64,000 bases of DNA. It comes from CAZEQJ01 sp964514385 (GTDB taxonomy: Bacteria; Bacteroidota; Bacteroidia; Cytophagales; Cyclobacteriaceae). The stretch is from the NCBI GenBank assembly GCA_964514385.1, contig CAZEQJ010000002.1:133746-197745 (forward strand), in the 5' to 3' direction. The position numbers and the translations under genes were made by a program. The notes beneath the pieces were generated by a model. The model made no database searches, was not told the DNA's origin, and saw only the letters and a list, made by a program, of their open reading frames with translations. Positions 44,709 to 54,564 of the stretch are shown here, one piece after another; positions within the stretch are counted from its first letter, which is position 1, and every line of letters begins with the position of its first letter.

Positions 44709-45137
44709 TCAGGAAACCTCCTTGAGCCAGTTGGTTAATGCATTAATATCACTGAACTGTTTGAGGCTAAAACCGGGAATTGAACGCTCTGTACGTTGTT
44801 TTACCCCGCTACCACCCACAGTCGCGAAAATATCCAGATTATCAAGTAACTGTGCGTGATATAACGTGTCACCATTCAGATGACTGATCATACCCGGAAT
44901 AAGTACAGTACTCACCCAATCCTGCGATTCAGGAGATATAACACCCATTTTTCGGATATCAGCCACAAACTTATTGGTCTTCAGCGTTTTGAAGGACTCA
45001 AGTACCTTTTCATTCACCTTTACAAAATTTGGGTGAACACCTACAGCGTCTTTGTATTCCAATATAATTACATTCAACTCCTCATCGTAGTAAATATCCG
45101 CAGTAGGTCCTTCGAAGAATATGATATCCTTTTTCAT
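44709..45137 (-). CDS. STAS/SpoIIAA-like protein
   Basis: A 142-residue soluble protein. The layout DIYYDEELNVIILEYKDAV, KVNEKVLESFKTLKTNKFVADIRKMG and a C-terminal helix (INALTNWLKE) resembles the STAS/SEC14-like SpoIIAA group common in Bacteroidota signalling. The phosphorylatable Ser of classical anti-anti-sigma factors is not evident. It is transcribed alone; TTTA and TAACTTTA (45157-45164) upstream resemble a promoter. Function unknown. Confidence 0.6.
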   Translation of the reverse strand: MKKDIIFFEGPTADIYYDEELNVIILEYKDAVGVHPNFVKVNEKVLESFKTLKTNKFVADIRKMGVISPESQDWVSTVLIPGMISHLNGDTLYHAQLLDNLDIFATVGGSGVKQRTERSIPGFSLKQFSDINALTNWLKEVS

Positions 45138-45265
45138 ACTAATAAATTATGACTTTTAAAGTTAAATGAATTTTTCTCCAGATTTAAATATCGCTCAAAT
45201 ATATGCCATAGAAGCATAAATATTTTCAATTATTATACATTTTAATTTGTCAAAAATTGTATTTA

Positions 45266-47014
45266 TCAAAGAGATGTTAGTATACTATCTCTTTCTTTAT
45301 ACAGTAATCCGGCAGCTGAAATTCCAATTAAAGTAAAGGTCCCGCCGGCCCACCATTGGCCCATAAGTAACATGCCCGTCCCTAACAACACGCCGTAAAT
45401 GAAAAGTGTACCAAATGAAATCCATTTGACGTAGGTTAGCGGACCATGGTGTGCACTTACATGCTTCACGCTGCTGAATTGCCTCCACCCTTTACCGGGA
45501 GGATTGACCTTCCTGACAAAAGATGCCAGTACTCCTGCGTCTGTCGGTTGCGTAAAAATAGCTGTTACTATCCATGCCATGGTGGTAATGAATACACCGG
45601 ATACCAATTGTAACCAGTCTGGTACATCCTGACAGATAAACCTGAATCCGATAGCGATAATGAGGCTTACAACCAGAGCAACAAGTTCGGCTGCTGCATT
45701 TATTCGCCACCAGAACCATCGTAATATATATAAAAGGCCGGTACCGGCACCTATTTGTACCAGTAGTTTAAAAGCATCCAGTGCGCTCTCCAGCAACAAA
45801 GCGATTACCATCGCAAGTGCCATCGAAACTACGATCATCACCCGTCCAAAATTCAATTTGGCTTTTTCCGATGCTGACTTATCTAAAAAGCGTGCATAGA
45901 AGTCATGGGTAAGATAAGAGCTCCCCCAATTGAGGTGAGTGGAAATAGTAGACATAAATGCGGCAACCAGGGAGGTAGTTACGAGTCCAAGCCAGCCATG
46001 AGGTATAAAACTCAGCATGGCAGGATATCCCATGTCATGCGAGACGATGCCACTTGCATTTGGAAAAGCTACACCAATATCCTGCACGGTTGGGAATACC
46101 ACCAGTGATGCCAACGCCACAATTATCCAGGGCCACGGCCTTATCGCATAGTGCACAATGTTGAATAGAAGTACTGATTTTAAAGCATCAGATTCGTTGC
46201 GGGCAGAGAGCATACGTTGTGCAATGTAACCTCCTCCGCCCGGCTCCGAGCCCGGATACCATGTCGCCCACCATTGCACCAGTAGAGGGAGAATAAAAAT
46301 GGATATCCAGAGTTCAGGTTGGCCGGCATCGGGCAAAAACTGTAATTTATCAGCTACGTTGGGGTGATTCACCAGACCAGATAAACTTCCGACCGATGGA
46401 TGATTAACGGCCACAATAGCAGCTACAAGAGCACCTGTTACAGACAGGAAAAACTGAAAAACATCTGTAATGAGTACACCCCGTAATCCACCCAGCATGC
46501 TGTAAATTACCGTGATGATGCCTGTAATCAGCACAGTATGCAAAGGGGTTAGCCCTAATAACACAGTGCCCAGCTTAATCGCAGCCAGCGAAACGGAGGC
46601 CATTATCAACACATTCAGTATTAAACCCAGGTAAACAGCTCTGAAACCTCTCAGAAATACAGCAATTTTGCCGCTATATCGTATTTCATAAAATTCCAGA
46701 TCCGTCAGCACCTCACTACGGCGCCACAACCTCGCAAATACAAATACAGTGAGCAGCCCAGAAAGCAGAAAAGCCCACCACGTCCAGTTGCCGGCGATGC
46801 CATTTTGCCTTACAATGTCTGTGACGAGGTTGGGTGTGTCGGCAGAAAATGTAGTAGCAACCATAGAAACACCCAGCACCCACCAGGGCATATCATTGCC
46901 TGCTTTGAAGTAATCAGTTGAGGTCTTGTTACGCCGGGATACCCAGATACCGATGGTAAGCGAAATTAATATAAATAGTACGAGTATGCTCCAGTCAACA
47001 GGAGATAATGCCAT
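45266..47014 (-). CDS. Sodium:solute symporter family protein
   Basis: A 582-residue transporter of the SSF family with about 13-14 membrane helices. TDYFKAGNDMPWWVLGVSMVATTFSADTPN, seen as DYFKAGNDMPWW and VATTFSAD, is the conserved helix 1-2 region, and GGLRGVLITDVFQFF the helix 5-6 signature. The substrate (sugar, amino acid, organic acid or other) is not deducible. It stands alone and diverges from the sterol desaturase gene. Confidence 0.88.
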   Translation of the reverse strand: MALSPVDWSILVLFILISLTIGIWVSRRNKTSTDYFKAGNDMPWWVLGVSMVATTFSADTPNLVTDIVRQNGIAGNWTWWAFLLSGLLTVFVFARLWRRSEVLTDLEFYEIRYSGKIAVFLRGFRAVYLGLILNVLIMASVSLAAIKLGTVLLGLTPLHTVLITGIITVIYSMLGGLRGVLITDVFQFFLSVTGALVAAIVAVNHPSVGSLSGLVNHPNVADKLQFLPDAGQPELWISIFILPLLVQWWATWYPGSEPGGGGYIAQRMLSARNESDALKSVLLFNIVHYAIRPWPWIIVALASLVVFPTVQDIGVAFPNASGIVSHDMGYPAMLSFIPHGWLGLVTTSLVAAFMSTISTHLNWGSSYLTHDFYARFLDKSASEKAKLNFGRVMIVVSMALAMVIALLLESALDAFKLLVQIGAGTGLLYILRWFWWRINAAAELVALVVSLIIAIGFRFICQDVPDWLQLVSGVFITTMAWIVTAIFTQPTDAGVLASFVRKVNPPGKGWRQFSSVKHVSAHHGPLTYVKWISFGTLFIYGVLLGTGMLLMGQWWAGGTFTLIGISAAGLLYKERDSILTSL

Positions 47015-47034
47015 AAGCTGTATTCATTTACTCA

Positions 47035-47042
47035 CAAATATA
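47035..47042 (-). promoter_or_regulatory. -7 box (TATATTTG) for the symporter
   Basis: On the minus strand TATATTTG matches TAnnTTTG exactly, about 20 bases before the ATG at 47014. The -33 element is not obvious. Confidence 0.43.
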
Positions 47043-47142
47043 GAAGTAAACCAGTGTAATCATTCCTTCTCTACAGGCCGATCTTTTGAGATGTATTACT
47101 GCAGGCTGAAAATATTTTCTAACGGGAAGAATAAAATTTTTG

Positions 47143-47150
47143 TAATTTTG
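47143..47150 (+). promoter_or_regulatory. -7 box (TAATTTTG) for the sterol desaturase gene
   Basis: An exact TAnnTTTG match that ends only 4 bases before the ATG at 47155, so the transcript would start at or very near the start codon. Confidence 0.48.
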
Positions 47151-47154
47151 TGCA

Positions 47155-48420
47155 ATGCAGACGTATGCAAATATTCTGTTGATAGCTATACCTGTATTTC
47201 TTGTTCTCATTCTCATTGAGGCATTATACGGCTATCTAAAGGGAAAAAACACGCTGAGAGGCCTGGATACAATATCCAGCCTTAGTAGTGGTATAACCAA
47301 TATTGTCAAGGATTCCCTCGGTCTGATCGTGATTATTCTATCCTATGAGTGGCTTGTCAGTCATTTGGCAATCTTCAGGCTGGAGTCGCAATGGGCATTG
47401 TATGTTGTTGGGTTTATAGCTATTGATTTTGCTGGGTATTGGACGCATCGTCTATCACACTCCATCAATCTATTCTGGAATGGTCATGCAGTACATCATA
47501 GCAGTGAAGAGTTTAATCTTCCCTGTGCGCTGCGTCAACCTATTTCCAATCTCATCGGTATATATTCTTTCTTTTTGCTCCCTGCAGCCCTATTGGGAGT
47601 ACCTGCACAGGTAATTGAAACTATTGCTCCGCTTCACCTTTTTCTTCAGTTCTGGTATCACACACGGCATATCGGCAAAATGGGATGGCTTGAATACATC
47701 ATCATTACGCCGTCGCAGCACCGTGTTCATCATGCTATAAATCCGGAATATCTGGATAAGAACCTGGGGCAGATTTTTTCATTCTGGGACAGGATGTTTG
47801 GTACCTTTCAGGAGGAGCTGGACGACGTACCGCCCGTGTACGGCATCACCCGTCCGATGAGGACATGGAACCCCATTAAGATCAATTTTAAGCATGCATG
47901 GCTCATGATTTCGGATGCCATCTATACTTCATCAATAAAAGATAAGCTGGTCTTATGGTTTAAACCTCTTGGCTACAGACCTAAAGATCGGCGTGTGAAA
48001 GCTCCTGTTTATAAAATTGAGGATCCTTACCGCTTTGAGAAATATCATACCTCTGAAAGCAGATTTCTGCTCTTCTGGAGCTGGGGTCAGTTATTCTTTA
48101 GTCTTTTACTGCTGTGTTACATGTTCTGGCAGTTTACAGCTATTGGCTTTCCATTGCTGATGCTATATGGCCTATACCTTTTTCTTTCCGTCTACGGCTT
48201 TACTTCAGTAATGGATGGTGACAGAGCGGGTATTGTAATTGATATCATCCGTAATATTTATGCTATTGGCCTCATCCTTATCCAGGGCGGTTGGTTTAAT
48301 ATGAATGAGGTAGGGCCATTTTTAAGTCTTATTGTTTTTGTTTACTCTATGGTATCGCTTTTTGGCTCTGTTTATTTTTTTATACAATCACGTAAAAAAG
48401 CAGCATTAACTCAATCCTGA
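47155..48420 (+). CDS. Sterol desaturase / fatty-acid hydroxylase family membrane protein
   Basis: A 421-residue integral membrane di-iron oxygenase. The histidine clusters are HRLSH, HAVHH and, further on, HRVHHA with an upstream HTRH, covering the eight-His metal site of the family. Hydrophobic segments flank the core and three more occur in the C-terminal 120 residues, an extension beyond the minimal family domain. It may hydroxylate or desaturate a lipid; the substrate is unknown. The start lies 4 bases after a -7 box. Confidence 0.88.
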   Translation: MQTYANILLIAIPVFLVLILIEALYGYLKGKNTLRGLDTISSLSSGITNIVKDSLGLIVIILSYEWLVSHLAIFRLESQWALYVVGFIAIDFAGYWTHRLSHSINLFWNGHAVHHSSEEFNLPCALRQPISNLIGIYSFFLLPAALLGVPAQVIETIAPLHLFLQFWYHTRHIGKMGWLEYIIITPSQHRVHHAINPEYLDKNLGQIFSFWDRMFGTFQEELDDVPPVYGITRPMRTWNPIKINFKHAWLMISDAIYTSSIKDKLVLWFKPLGYRPKDRRVKAPVYKIEDPYRFEKYHTSESRFLLFWSWGQLFFSLLLLCYMFWQFTAIGFPLLMLYGLYLFLSVYGFTSVMDGDRAGIVIDIIRNIYAIGLILIQGGWFNMNEVGPFLSLIVFVYSMVSLFGSVYFFIQSRKKAALTQS

Positions 48421-48425
48421 GCAGC

Positions 48426-49379
48426 CTATAGGTGGTTCTCCAGCCAGTCAACATATTTTTTTATGCCCTCTTCAAGCGTATGGAATGGTTTTTCGTACCC
48501 TGCTTTTCGTAATTTATTCATGTTGGCTTCCGTGAAATACTGGTACTTATCACGTATGTCAGCGGGAGTGTCAATAAATTCGATCTGTTCCGGCATGTTC
48601 AGTGCATTGAATACAGCATGTGCCAGATCAAGAAATGTTCTTGCTTTTCCTGATCCGAGGTTAAAGATCCCGTTTTGCGGTCTGTTTTCCATTAGAAACA
48701 GGCAAACACTGGTAATGTCATCAATATATACGAAGTCGCGTTGTTGCTCACCATCACGATAATCAGGCCGATGACTTCTGAATAGCTTCATGCTACCTGT
48801 ACTTTTTATCTGACGGTAGGCGTGCCATACTACCGATGCCATCCTGCCTTTGTGATTTTCATAGGGCCCGTAAACGTTAAAAAACTTCAATCCAGCCCAG
48901 AAAAAGGGCTTTTTTTCCTGATGAATGGCCCAAAGGTCAAAATCCTGCTTAGATGCACCATAAGGATTCAATGGTTTAAGGTGATCAATAGCTGCATCAT
49001 CATTATACCCGTGCTCACCGGCACCATAGGTGGCTGCGGAGGAAGCATAGATCAAGGGTAGCTGGTATTCAGCGCATTTAACCCATACCTTTTTGGAATA
49101 CTCCAGATTGAGCCTGTCGAAAATCGCTTTGTCAAATTCGGTAGTGTCTGTCCGTGCTCCGATGTGAAATACACATTCAATTACCTCCTGATGCTCGTCG
49201 ATAAAGGAGAAAAGGTCTTCACGGTCAATTTTATGATCATAAATGAGCCCCTCTTCATTGAGCAGGCGATCATCCCTGTGCCATAAATCGGCTATACATA
49301 AGGCCTTGTAGCCTTCAGCATTGAGTTTTCTTACCAGCTGACTGCCAATAAAACCAGCTGCTCCGGTGACTATTATCAT
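48426..49379 (-). CDS. hldD: ADP-L-glycero-D-manno-heptose 6-epimerase
   Basis: An extended short-chain dehydrogenase of 317 residues that makes ADP-L-glycero-D-manno-heptose for the LPS inner core. The Rossmann motif is TGAAGFIG, the catalytic Tyr-Lys pair is in NPYGASKQDFD, and GARTDTTEFD plus KFFNVYGPYE match HldD/RfaD specifically. It is transcribed alone and its 3' end lies 5 bases from the convergent sterol desaturase gene. The related GT and lpxB genes are elsewhere in the window, not in an LPS cluster. Confidence 0.9.
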   Translation of the reverse strand: MIIVTGAAGFIGSQLVRKLNAEGYKALCIADLWHRDDRLLNEEGLIYDHKIDREDLFSFIDEHQEVIECVFHIGARTDTTEFDKAIFDRLNLEYSKKVWVKCAEYQLPLIYASSAATYGAGEHGYNDDAAIDHLKPLNPYGASKQDFDLWAIHQEKKPFFWAGLKFFNVYGPYENHKGRMASVVWHAYRQIKSTGSMKLFRSHRPDYRDGEQQRDFVYIDDITSVCLFLMENRPQNGIFNLGSGKARTFLDLAHAVFNALNMPEQIEFIDTPADIRDKYQYFTEANMNKLRKAGYEKPFHTLEEGIKKYVDWLENHL

Positions 49380-49391
49380 ACAGTTTTTTCA

Positions 49392-49399
49392 CAAAAATA
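49392..49399 (-). promoter_or_regulatory. -7 box (TATTTTTG) for hldD
   Basis: An exact TAnnTTTG match on the minus strand 12 bases before the hldD ATG, implying a very short leader; the -33 element is unclear. Confidence 0.42.
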
Positions 49400-49468
49400 A
49401 GGAAAACCCCATGCTTTGCGAATCCGGCACTATTTTGTCTTACAGATGGTTTGTGGATAAATGAATCG

Positions 49469-49476
49469 TATATTTG
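49469..49476 (+). promoter_or_regulatory. -7 box (TATATTTG) for queD
   Basis: An exact TAnnTTTG match 16 bases before the ATG at 49493. A TTTG occurs at 49450-49453 but the spacer is only 15 bases. Confidence 0.45.
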
Positions 49477-49492
49477 CACAAAATTTTTATCC

Positions 49493-49909
49493 ATGGTTTT
49501 TGTAAGTCGGTCAGATCATTTTAATGCGGCGCACAAGCTCTATAACGATAAGTGGAGCAGGGAAAAAAATGAAGAAGTATTTGGCGGCTGTGCCAATGAA
49601 AACTGGCATGGACATAATTTTGAGCTGATCGTCACAGTTAAAGGACATCCCGACCCTGAGACAGGGTTTGTAGTGGATTTCAAACAACTGGGACAATTAA
49701 TCAAGCATGAGATCATCGATAAGGTGGATCACAAAAACCTGAACCTTGATGTGGATTTCATGAAAGGTAAAATGCCAAGCTGCGAGATACTGGTAATGGA
49801 GTTCTGGAAAATTCTGTCACCAGGGATAAAAAGGCTGGGAAAGCAAGCTGAGCTTCATAGTATCCGACTCTACGAAACCCCTAAAAATTACGCCGAATAC
49901 TACGGCTGA
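49493..49909 (+). CDS. queD: 6-carboxytetrahydropterin synthase / 6-pyruvoyl-tetrahydropterin synthase family
   Basis: A 138-residue tunnelling-fold enzyme converting dihydroneopterin triphosphate in queuosine or pterin synthesis. Zinc ligands are visible as His in FNAAHKL and in WHGHNFEL; the active-site Cys is in GGCANENWHGH. ATG 49493 is chosen because the frame's earlier TTG 49451 lies in the promoter region. lpxB starts 5 bases after its stop, so the two are likely cotranscribed. No other queuosine gene is present here. Confidence 0.87.
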   Translation: MVFVSRSDHFNAAHKLYNDKWSREKNEEVFGGCANENWHGHNFELIVTVKGHPDPETGFVVDFKQLGQLIKHEIIDKVDHKNLNLDVDFMKGKMPSCEILVMEFWKILSPGIKRLGKQAELHSIRLYETPKNYAEYYG

Positions 49910-49914
49910 TTATT

Positions 49915-51012
49915 GTGAGGTATTTTTTAATTGCGGGCGAAAAATCAGGGGACCTTCATGGGAGCAATCTGTTGCGCGAGCTGAAAAAAATTGATAAGCA
50001 GGCCTCATTCACAGGCATTGGAGGTGAAGCCATGGAAGCTGAGGGTATGCAGATGCTTTACCACTATAAAGATATTGCGCTAATGGGAATCGTGGAGGTG
50101 CTGCGCAATGTCTTCCGGTTCAAAAAATTAATTAAGACTGCTGCTAACGAGATAAGACAGTTTATGCCCGATGCTATTATTTTTATAGATTTTGGAGGGT
50201 TTAATCTACGCGTAGCAAAAAAAGTTACTGATCTTCAGGCCAAAAAATACTACTACATCACACCCAAGGTGTGGGCCTGGAACCGGAAACGGGCATTTAA
50301 AATCGATAAATACACCGATCAGCGGTTTGTGATCCTGCCTTTCGAAAAACAGTTTTTTGAGCAGATGGGAATATCCGCACATTACGTTGGCAATCCGTTG
50401 CTTGATGCTTTCCGTCATTTTGTGCCCAAAAAAAATATATGGCAGGAAAAAAAGGTTATTGCCCTGATTCCGGGTAGCCGCATACAGGAAATAAAACTGA
50501 TACTCCCGGTTATGGTCGATTCGGTAAAGAATATAAACCGTGATATGTATGAAGTGGTAGTGAGCCGCGTGAAACATATACCGGATGTTCTTTATGCTCC
50601 GGCCATGCACGAAGGCTTTGAGCTTTATGACGGCCACTCATACGATCTGCTTAATGCTTCACATGCTGCGTTGGTGACTTCAGGGACAGCTTCATTGGAG
50701 ACAGCGCTTTTCAAAGTACCACAGGTGGTCTGTTACAAGACGTCACCACTAACTTACGCTATTGGCAGCAGACTGGTAAATGTTCCGTTTATTTCATTGC
50801 CTAATCTTATAGCAGGCCGCGAAGTAGTGCCGGAGCTACTTCAAAATGACTGTCATGCAAAAAATCTAATCCACCATCTGGAAATGATTACTGATAGTGA
50901 ACAAAGACAAAAACAACTCACAGGATACGATGAAATCCTGGATAGGCTTGGCAATGCTTCTCCATCTAAAGATGTGGCAGAATATGTTTTTAGGGAATTA
51001 AGCTACCCGTAA
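49915..51012 (+). CDS. lpxB: Lipid-A-disaccharide synthase
   Basis: A peripheral membrane GT-B glycosyltransferase that joins lipid X and UDP-2,3-diacylglucosamine to form lipid A disaccharide. [43 protein letters not shown] and [12 protein letters not shown] are all LpxB hallmarks; [12 protein letters not shown] closes the active site. Length is 365 residues. The start is GTG. The last 15 bases overlap the end of the convergent clpX gene. Confidence 0.94.
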   Translation: MRYFLIAGEKSGDLHGSNLLRELKKIDKQASFTGIGGEAMEAEGMQMLYHYKDIALMGIVEVLRNVFRFKKLIKTAANEIRQFMPDAIIFIDFGGFNLRVAKKVTDLQAKKYYYITPKVWAWNRKRAFKIDKYTDQRFVILPFEKQFFEQMGISAHYVGNPLLDAFRHFVPKKNIWQEKKVIALIPGSRIQEIKLILPVMVDSVKNINRDMYEVVVSRVKHIPDVLYAPAMHEGFELYDGHSYDLLNASHAALVTSGTASLETALFKVPQVVCYKTSPLTYAIGSRLVNVPFISLPNLIAGREVVPELLQNDCHAKNLIHHLEMITDSEQRQKQLTGYDEILDRLGNASPSKDVAEYVFRELSYP

Positions 51013-52224
51013 ACGGTTATATTTTGATTTCTCAAACTTCGCCACGGCGTACTCCCGGTCGATAACGTATTTTTTGTCCTTTTCTTTGGAAGAAGGGATG
51101 TCATACATGGCGTCCAGGACGATTGTCTCACAAATAGAACGCAGTCCTCTTGCGCCCAGATTAAATTCAATTGCTTTCGTCACGATATAATCCAGCGCCT
51201 TATCTTCAAATACCAGTTCAACATCCTCAAGTTCAAAAAGCCTGGTGTATTGCTTGATCAGCGCATTCTTGGGCTGTGTAAGTATAAGCTTCAAAGATTT
51301 GACATCAAGCGGGTCAAGGTGCGTAAGGATGGGCAACCTCCCGATAAGCTCCGGTATAAGTCCGTAATCTTTCAGATCCTGGGCTACAATGTACTGCAGC
51401 ATGTTGTCTTTGTCCAGGTTGAAGTCCTGACTTTCGGTAGAAAAGCCAATCGGACTGGTATTGAGACGTTTAGAGATAAGCCGTTCGATACCATCAAATG
51501 CACCACCGCATATAAAAAGGATATTTTCAGTGTTTACTGTGATCATTTTCTGATCAGGGTGCTTGCGGCCTCCCTGTGGCGGTACATTGACGGATGTACC
51601 TTCAAGCAGCTTAAGTAAAGCCTGCTGCACGCCCTCGCCGCTTACATCGCGGGTGATGGAAGGGTTATCTGATTTACGGGCTATTTTATCAAGTTCATCG
51701 ATGTAAACGATACCTCGTTCGGCAGATTCCACATCGTAGTTGGCTGACTGCAGAAGTCGTGTAAGAATACTTTCTACATCCTCACCTACGTAGCCTGCCT
51801 CTGTTAAGACAGTAGCATCAGCAATACAGAAGGGCACATCGAGGATCTTGGCCAGTGTGCGGGCAAGGTAGGTTTTGCCTGTTCCTGTATTTCCCACCAT
51901 GACGATATTGGATTTTTCAATGTTGATATCATCATCCATCGTTTTGTGGGAAACGCGTTTATAGTGATTGTATACCGCTACGGAAAGAACCTTTTTTGCC
52001 TCATCCTGTCCGATCACATATTGATCCAGAAACTTTTTAATTTCTTTCGGTTTAATCAGGCTGAACTTGGGCTTTTGTCCCTGCTCCTTTGATTTACCTT
52101 CTTCAGTGAGTATCTGGTGTGCCTGATTGATGCAAATATTACAGATGTGCGCGTGGATACCTGAGATCATTAAATCGACATCCTTTTTCGCTCTTCCACA
52201 AAATGAACAAGTAACCTGCGCCAT
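50998..52224 (-). CDS. clpX: ATP-dependent Clp protease ATP-binding subunit ClpX
   Basis: Hexameric AAA+ unfoldase that feeds substrates to ClpP and recognises tmRNA-tagged proteins. The N-terminal zinc finger has C6, C9, C28 and C31. Walker A is GNTGTGKT, Walker [12 protein letters not shown], the pore loop is in the GYVGEDVE region and sensor 2 is GARGLRS. Length 408 residues, normal. It starts 2 bases after clpP and would be in the tig-clpP-clpX unit. Confidence 0.96.
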   Translation of the reverse strand: MAQVTCSFCGRAKKDVDLMISGIHAHICNICINQAHQILTEEGKSKEQGQKPKFSLIKPKEIKKFLDQYVIGQDEAKKVLSVAVYNHYKRVSHKTMDDDINIEKSNIVMVGNTGTGKTYLARTLAKILDVPFCIADATVLTEAGYVGEDVESILTRLLQSANYDVESAERGIVYIDELDKIARKSDNPSITRDVSGEGVQQALLKLLEGTSVNVPPQGGRKHPDQKMITVNTENILFICGGAFDGIERLISKRLNTSPIGFSTESQDFNLDKDNMLQYIVAQDLKDYGLIPELIGRLPILTHLDPLDVKSLKLILTQPKNALIKQYTRLFELEDVELVFEDKALDYIVTKAIEFNLGARGLRSICETIVLDAMYDIPSSKEKDKKYVIDREYAVAKFEKSKYNRLRVA

Positions 52225-52226
52225 AA

Positions 52227-52904
52227 TTATTTCCCTCCTAATACTTCATCAATAATGCCATATGCCTTGGCTTCTGCAGATTTCATCCAGAAGTCACGGT
52301 CAGCATCTTTTTCAATTTTTTCTACAGATTGCCCGGTTTTATCAGACAGAATCTGATGCAGTTCCTTTTTAAGCTCCAGACCCTGACGTACTGATATTTC
52401 AATGTCAGACGCCTTGCCGCCCACTCCTGCCATAGGCTGGTGGATCATTACACGGGCGTGGGGTAGAGCTGATCGTTTTCCCTTTTCTCCTGCAGTAAGG
52501 AGAATAGCTCCCATAGAGGCAGCAAGACCGGTGCAAATGGTAGCCACATCGGGACCAATGTAATTCATCGTGTCATAAATACCCAGGCCGGCATATACGG
52601 ATCCTCCCGGGCTGTTTATGTACATCTGGATATCTTTTTTCGAGTCAGTAGACTGTAAAAACAGCAGCTGAGCTACGATGATATTTGAAATCTGGTCATC
52701 AATGCCCATACCCAGAAAAATAATCCGGTCAGATATCAGGCGGGTAAATACATCAATGGCGCGGAAGTTTCCGGGACGTTCCTCGATCACATACTGGGTC
52801 ATATTTTGCACATCACCAATGTAATCATCTACCAGGGTGCCGGGTAGTCCCTGATGCTTCACTGCGTAATTTCGGAATTCCTTCGTATCTATATTCATTT
52901 TCAT
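52227..52904 (-). CDS. clpP: ATP-dependent Clp protease proteolytic subunit ClpP
   Basis: Serine protease forming a double heptameric ring. Catalytic Ser is S130 (GLAASMGA) and His is H155 (MIHQPMAG); the Asp follows in the DKDADRD-like C-terminal part (KDADRDFWM). The 225-residue length includes an N-terminal extension of about 25 residues before the conserved core, usual in Bacteroidota. Start codons at 52904 and 52898 are both possible. It lies between tig and clpX. Confidence 0.95.
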   Translation of the reverse strand: MKMNIDTKEFRNYAVKHQGLPGTLVDDYIGDVQNMTQYVIEERPGNFRAIDVFTRLISDRIIFLGMGIDDQISNIIVAQLLFLQSTDSKKDIQMYINSPGGSVYAGLGIYDTMNYIGPDVATICTGLAASMGAILLTAGEKGKRSALPHARVMIHQPMAGVGGKASDIEISVRQGLELKKELHQILSDKTGQSVEKIEKDADRDFWMKSAEAKAYGIIDEVLGGK

Positions 52905-52937
52905 TATTCAATTCGAAGTGTATACGTTTTGGATAAG

Positions 52938-54275
52938 TTAACTGTTTGCTTTCTTCTTGAAAGTATCCAAATCTACACTTTTTTCTGCAATCGACACGGT
53001 ATTCATGATATGATCCATGATTTTGCCGTTAAACAGCTGCTCCTGTATGCGGGCATAATTCTGACCGTTCTCTCCCTGCAGGTAATTGGATGCAAAAGCG
53101 TCCATCTGTGGTTCCAGTTCCGGAGGTATCGAGCCTCCAAACTGGCTGGCCATCATCTGCTTGGTATAATCTACAATCTCCTCATAAGAAACATCCAGTT
53201 TGTTTTCGGTTGCAATTCGGTTCTGGATAAATGACCACTTCAGTTCTTTAACATATATGTCAAAGTTCTTTTCAACCTGCTCAATACTTAAATTTGCCCT
53301 GGATCCTTTTGAAAGCCATCGCTTTACAAAGTTTTCCGGCATATTAATTTTTGTTTCTTCGATGAGCTTATCCTTGATATCACGTTGGAGTAGAGCGGTA
53401 CTTTCGCGCTCATAATTGGATGCTACGGTTTCTTTCACCTTTTCACGAAACTCTTTTTCATCCTTCACCTTATCTTTTCCGAATACCTTATCAAAAAGCT
53501 CCTGATTGATTTCGGCCGGAGAGATGTTGTAAATATGGAGCACAGTAGCTTTAAATTCGCCCTTGATCTTTTTTAGCTCAGCATCTGCAATGCCCAGAAT
53601 ATTGGATATATCGGGGTGATCCTTGAAGAGTTTTTTAAAGTCGAAGGTAACCTCATCTCCTTTTTTCGCCCCTATGAATCGGGCGGATTCCTTTTTATTG
53701 GTCTTTTTCAGGTCAACAGGGATGTGCTTGAACTCTTCATCCGGGTTGTCGACAGACACCATGTCAACATGTACTTCACTTTCCTCTGAAGCAGACTCTG
53801 GCTCTTCGCGCTTACCGTATTGCTTTTTTACATCATCAATCGTAGCGTTGAGAATTTTATCATCTACCTTTATTAGGTGCTTGGTGACTTTTGTTTTGTC
53901 ACTGAGAGGCAGCTTGAAGTCATCGAGTATGCCTACAGCGTATTCAAAATTAAATTCTTTTTGATTATCCCAGTCAATGCTCTCAACAGATGATTCTTCA
54001 GGTAGAGGCTCTCCGATAAGTTTTATATCGTTTTTTTGAATATATTCACTGAGCGATGAGGATAGCAGGTTGTTTATCTCTTCTACCAGAATAGATTTGC
54101 CGTACATCTTTTTGATGACACCCGGCGGCACTTTTCCCGGCCTGAAACCCTTGAGTTGGGCTTTTTTGCTATATTCCTTTACTTTTTGATCTACTTTTGG
54201 TTGATAATCTTCTTCAACCAATGTAACTTTAATTAGACCTTCGTTATTTTCTTTTTTGTCAAGCGTGATTTCCAA
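52938..54275 (-). CDS. tig: Trigger factor
   Basis: Ribosome-associated chaperone of 445 residues. The ribosome-binding signature is GFRPGKVP (N-terminal domain). The PPIase-like domain follows (about 150-250) but is diverged; the C-terminal helical arms carry ELKWSFIQNRIATE. The start is TTG 54275; the only nearby ATG is followed at once by a stop. It heads the tig-clpP-clpX unit. Confidence 0.9.
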   Translation of the reverse strand: MEITLDKKENNEGLIKVTLVEEDYQPKVDQKVKEYSKKAQLKGFRPGKVPPGVIKKMYGKSILVEEINNLLSSSLSEYIQKNDIKLIGEPLPEESSVESIDWDNQKEFNFEYAVGILDDFKLPLSDKTKVTKHLIKVDDKILNATIDDVKKQYGKREEPESASEESEVHVDMVSVDNPDEEFKHIPVDLKKTNKKESARFIGAKKGDEVTFDFKKLFKDHPDISNILGIADAELKKIKGEFKATVLHIYNISPAEINQELFDKVFGKDKVKDEKEFREKVKETVASNYERESTALLQRDIKDKLIEETKINMPENFVKRWLSKGSRANLSIEQVEKNFDIYVKELKWSFIQNRIATENKLDVSYEEIVDYTKQMMASQFGGSIPPELEPQMDAFASNYLQGENGQNYARIQEQLFNGKIMDHIMNTVSIAEKSVDLDTFKKKANS

Positions 54276-54308
54276 AACCTATAATTTTACACGTTTTACA
54301 TATAATAA

Positions 54309-54351
54309 GAAAAACCCTCCCCTGATTGTTAAACGTATCAAAAGGAGGGTT
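54309..54351 (-). terminator. Terminator downstream of tRNA-Leu
   Basis: On the minus strand AACCCTCC pairs with GGAGGGTT across a 23-base loop and is followed by T residues. It lies between tRNA-Leu and tig and should end the tRNA transcript. Confidence 0.6.
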
Positions 54352-54358
54352 GTCTCAG

Positions 54359-54440
54359 TGCGGATGGAGGGACTCGAACCCCCATGCCTCGCGGCGCTAG
54401 ATCCTAAGTCTAGTGCGTCTACCAATTTCGCCACATCCGC
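54359..54440 (-). tRNA. tRNA-Leu (anticodon UAG)
   Basis: The acceptor stem GCGGATG pairs with CATCCGC; the anticodon arm CTAGA-CTTAGGA-TCTAG carries TAG. A class II variable arm is present (GCGCCGCGAGGC region) and the T arm GGGGGTTCGAGTCCCTC is intact. Length 82 with the discriminator A; CCA is not encoded. Reads CUA and, by wobble, other CUN codons. Confidence 0.95.
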
Positions 54441-54517
54441 GAAATATTGTAGATTAAATGATATTTATTTAACTACCTGAATTAAACTGCTCTTCCAACA
54501 GCTTTTGTTTGGGAGCG

Positions 54518-54525
54518 CAAATGTA
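54518..54525 (-). promoter_or_regulatory. -7 box (TACATTTG) for the tRNA-Leu gene
   Basis: An exact TAnnTTTG match on the minus strand about 80 bases upstream of the tRNA; the -33 region is only T-rich. Confidence 0.33.
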
Positions 54526-54564
54526 TGCCAAAAGTTTAACATATAAAAGAGTTGCTGAAAATTA

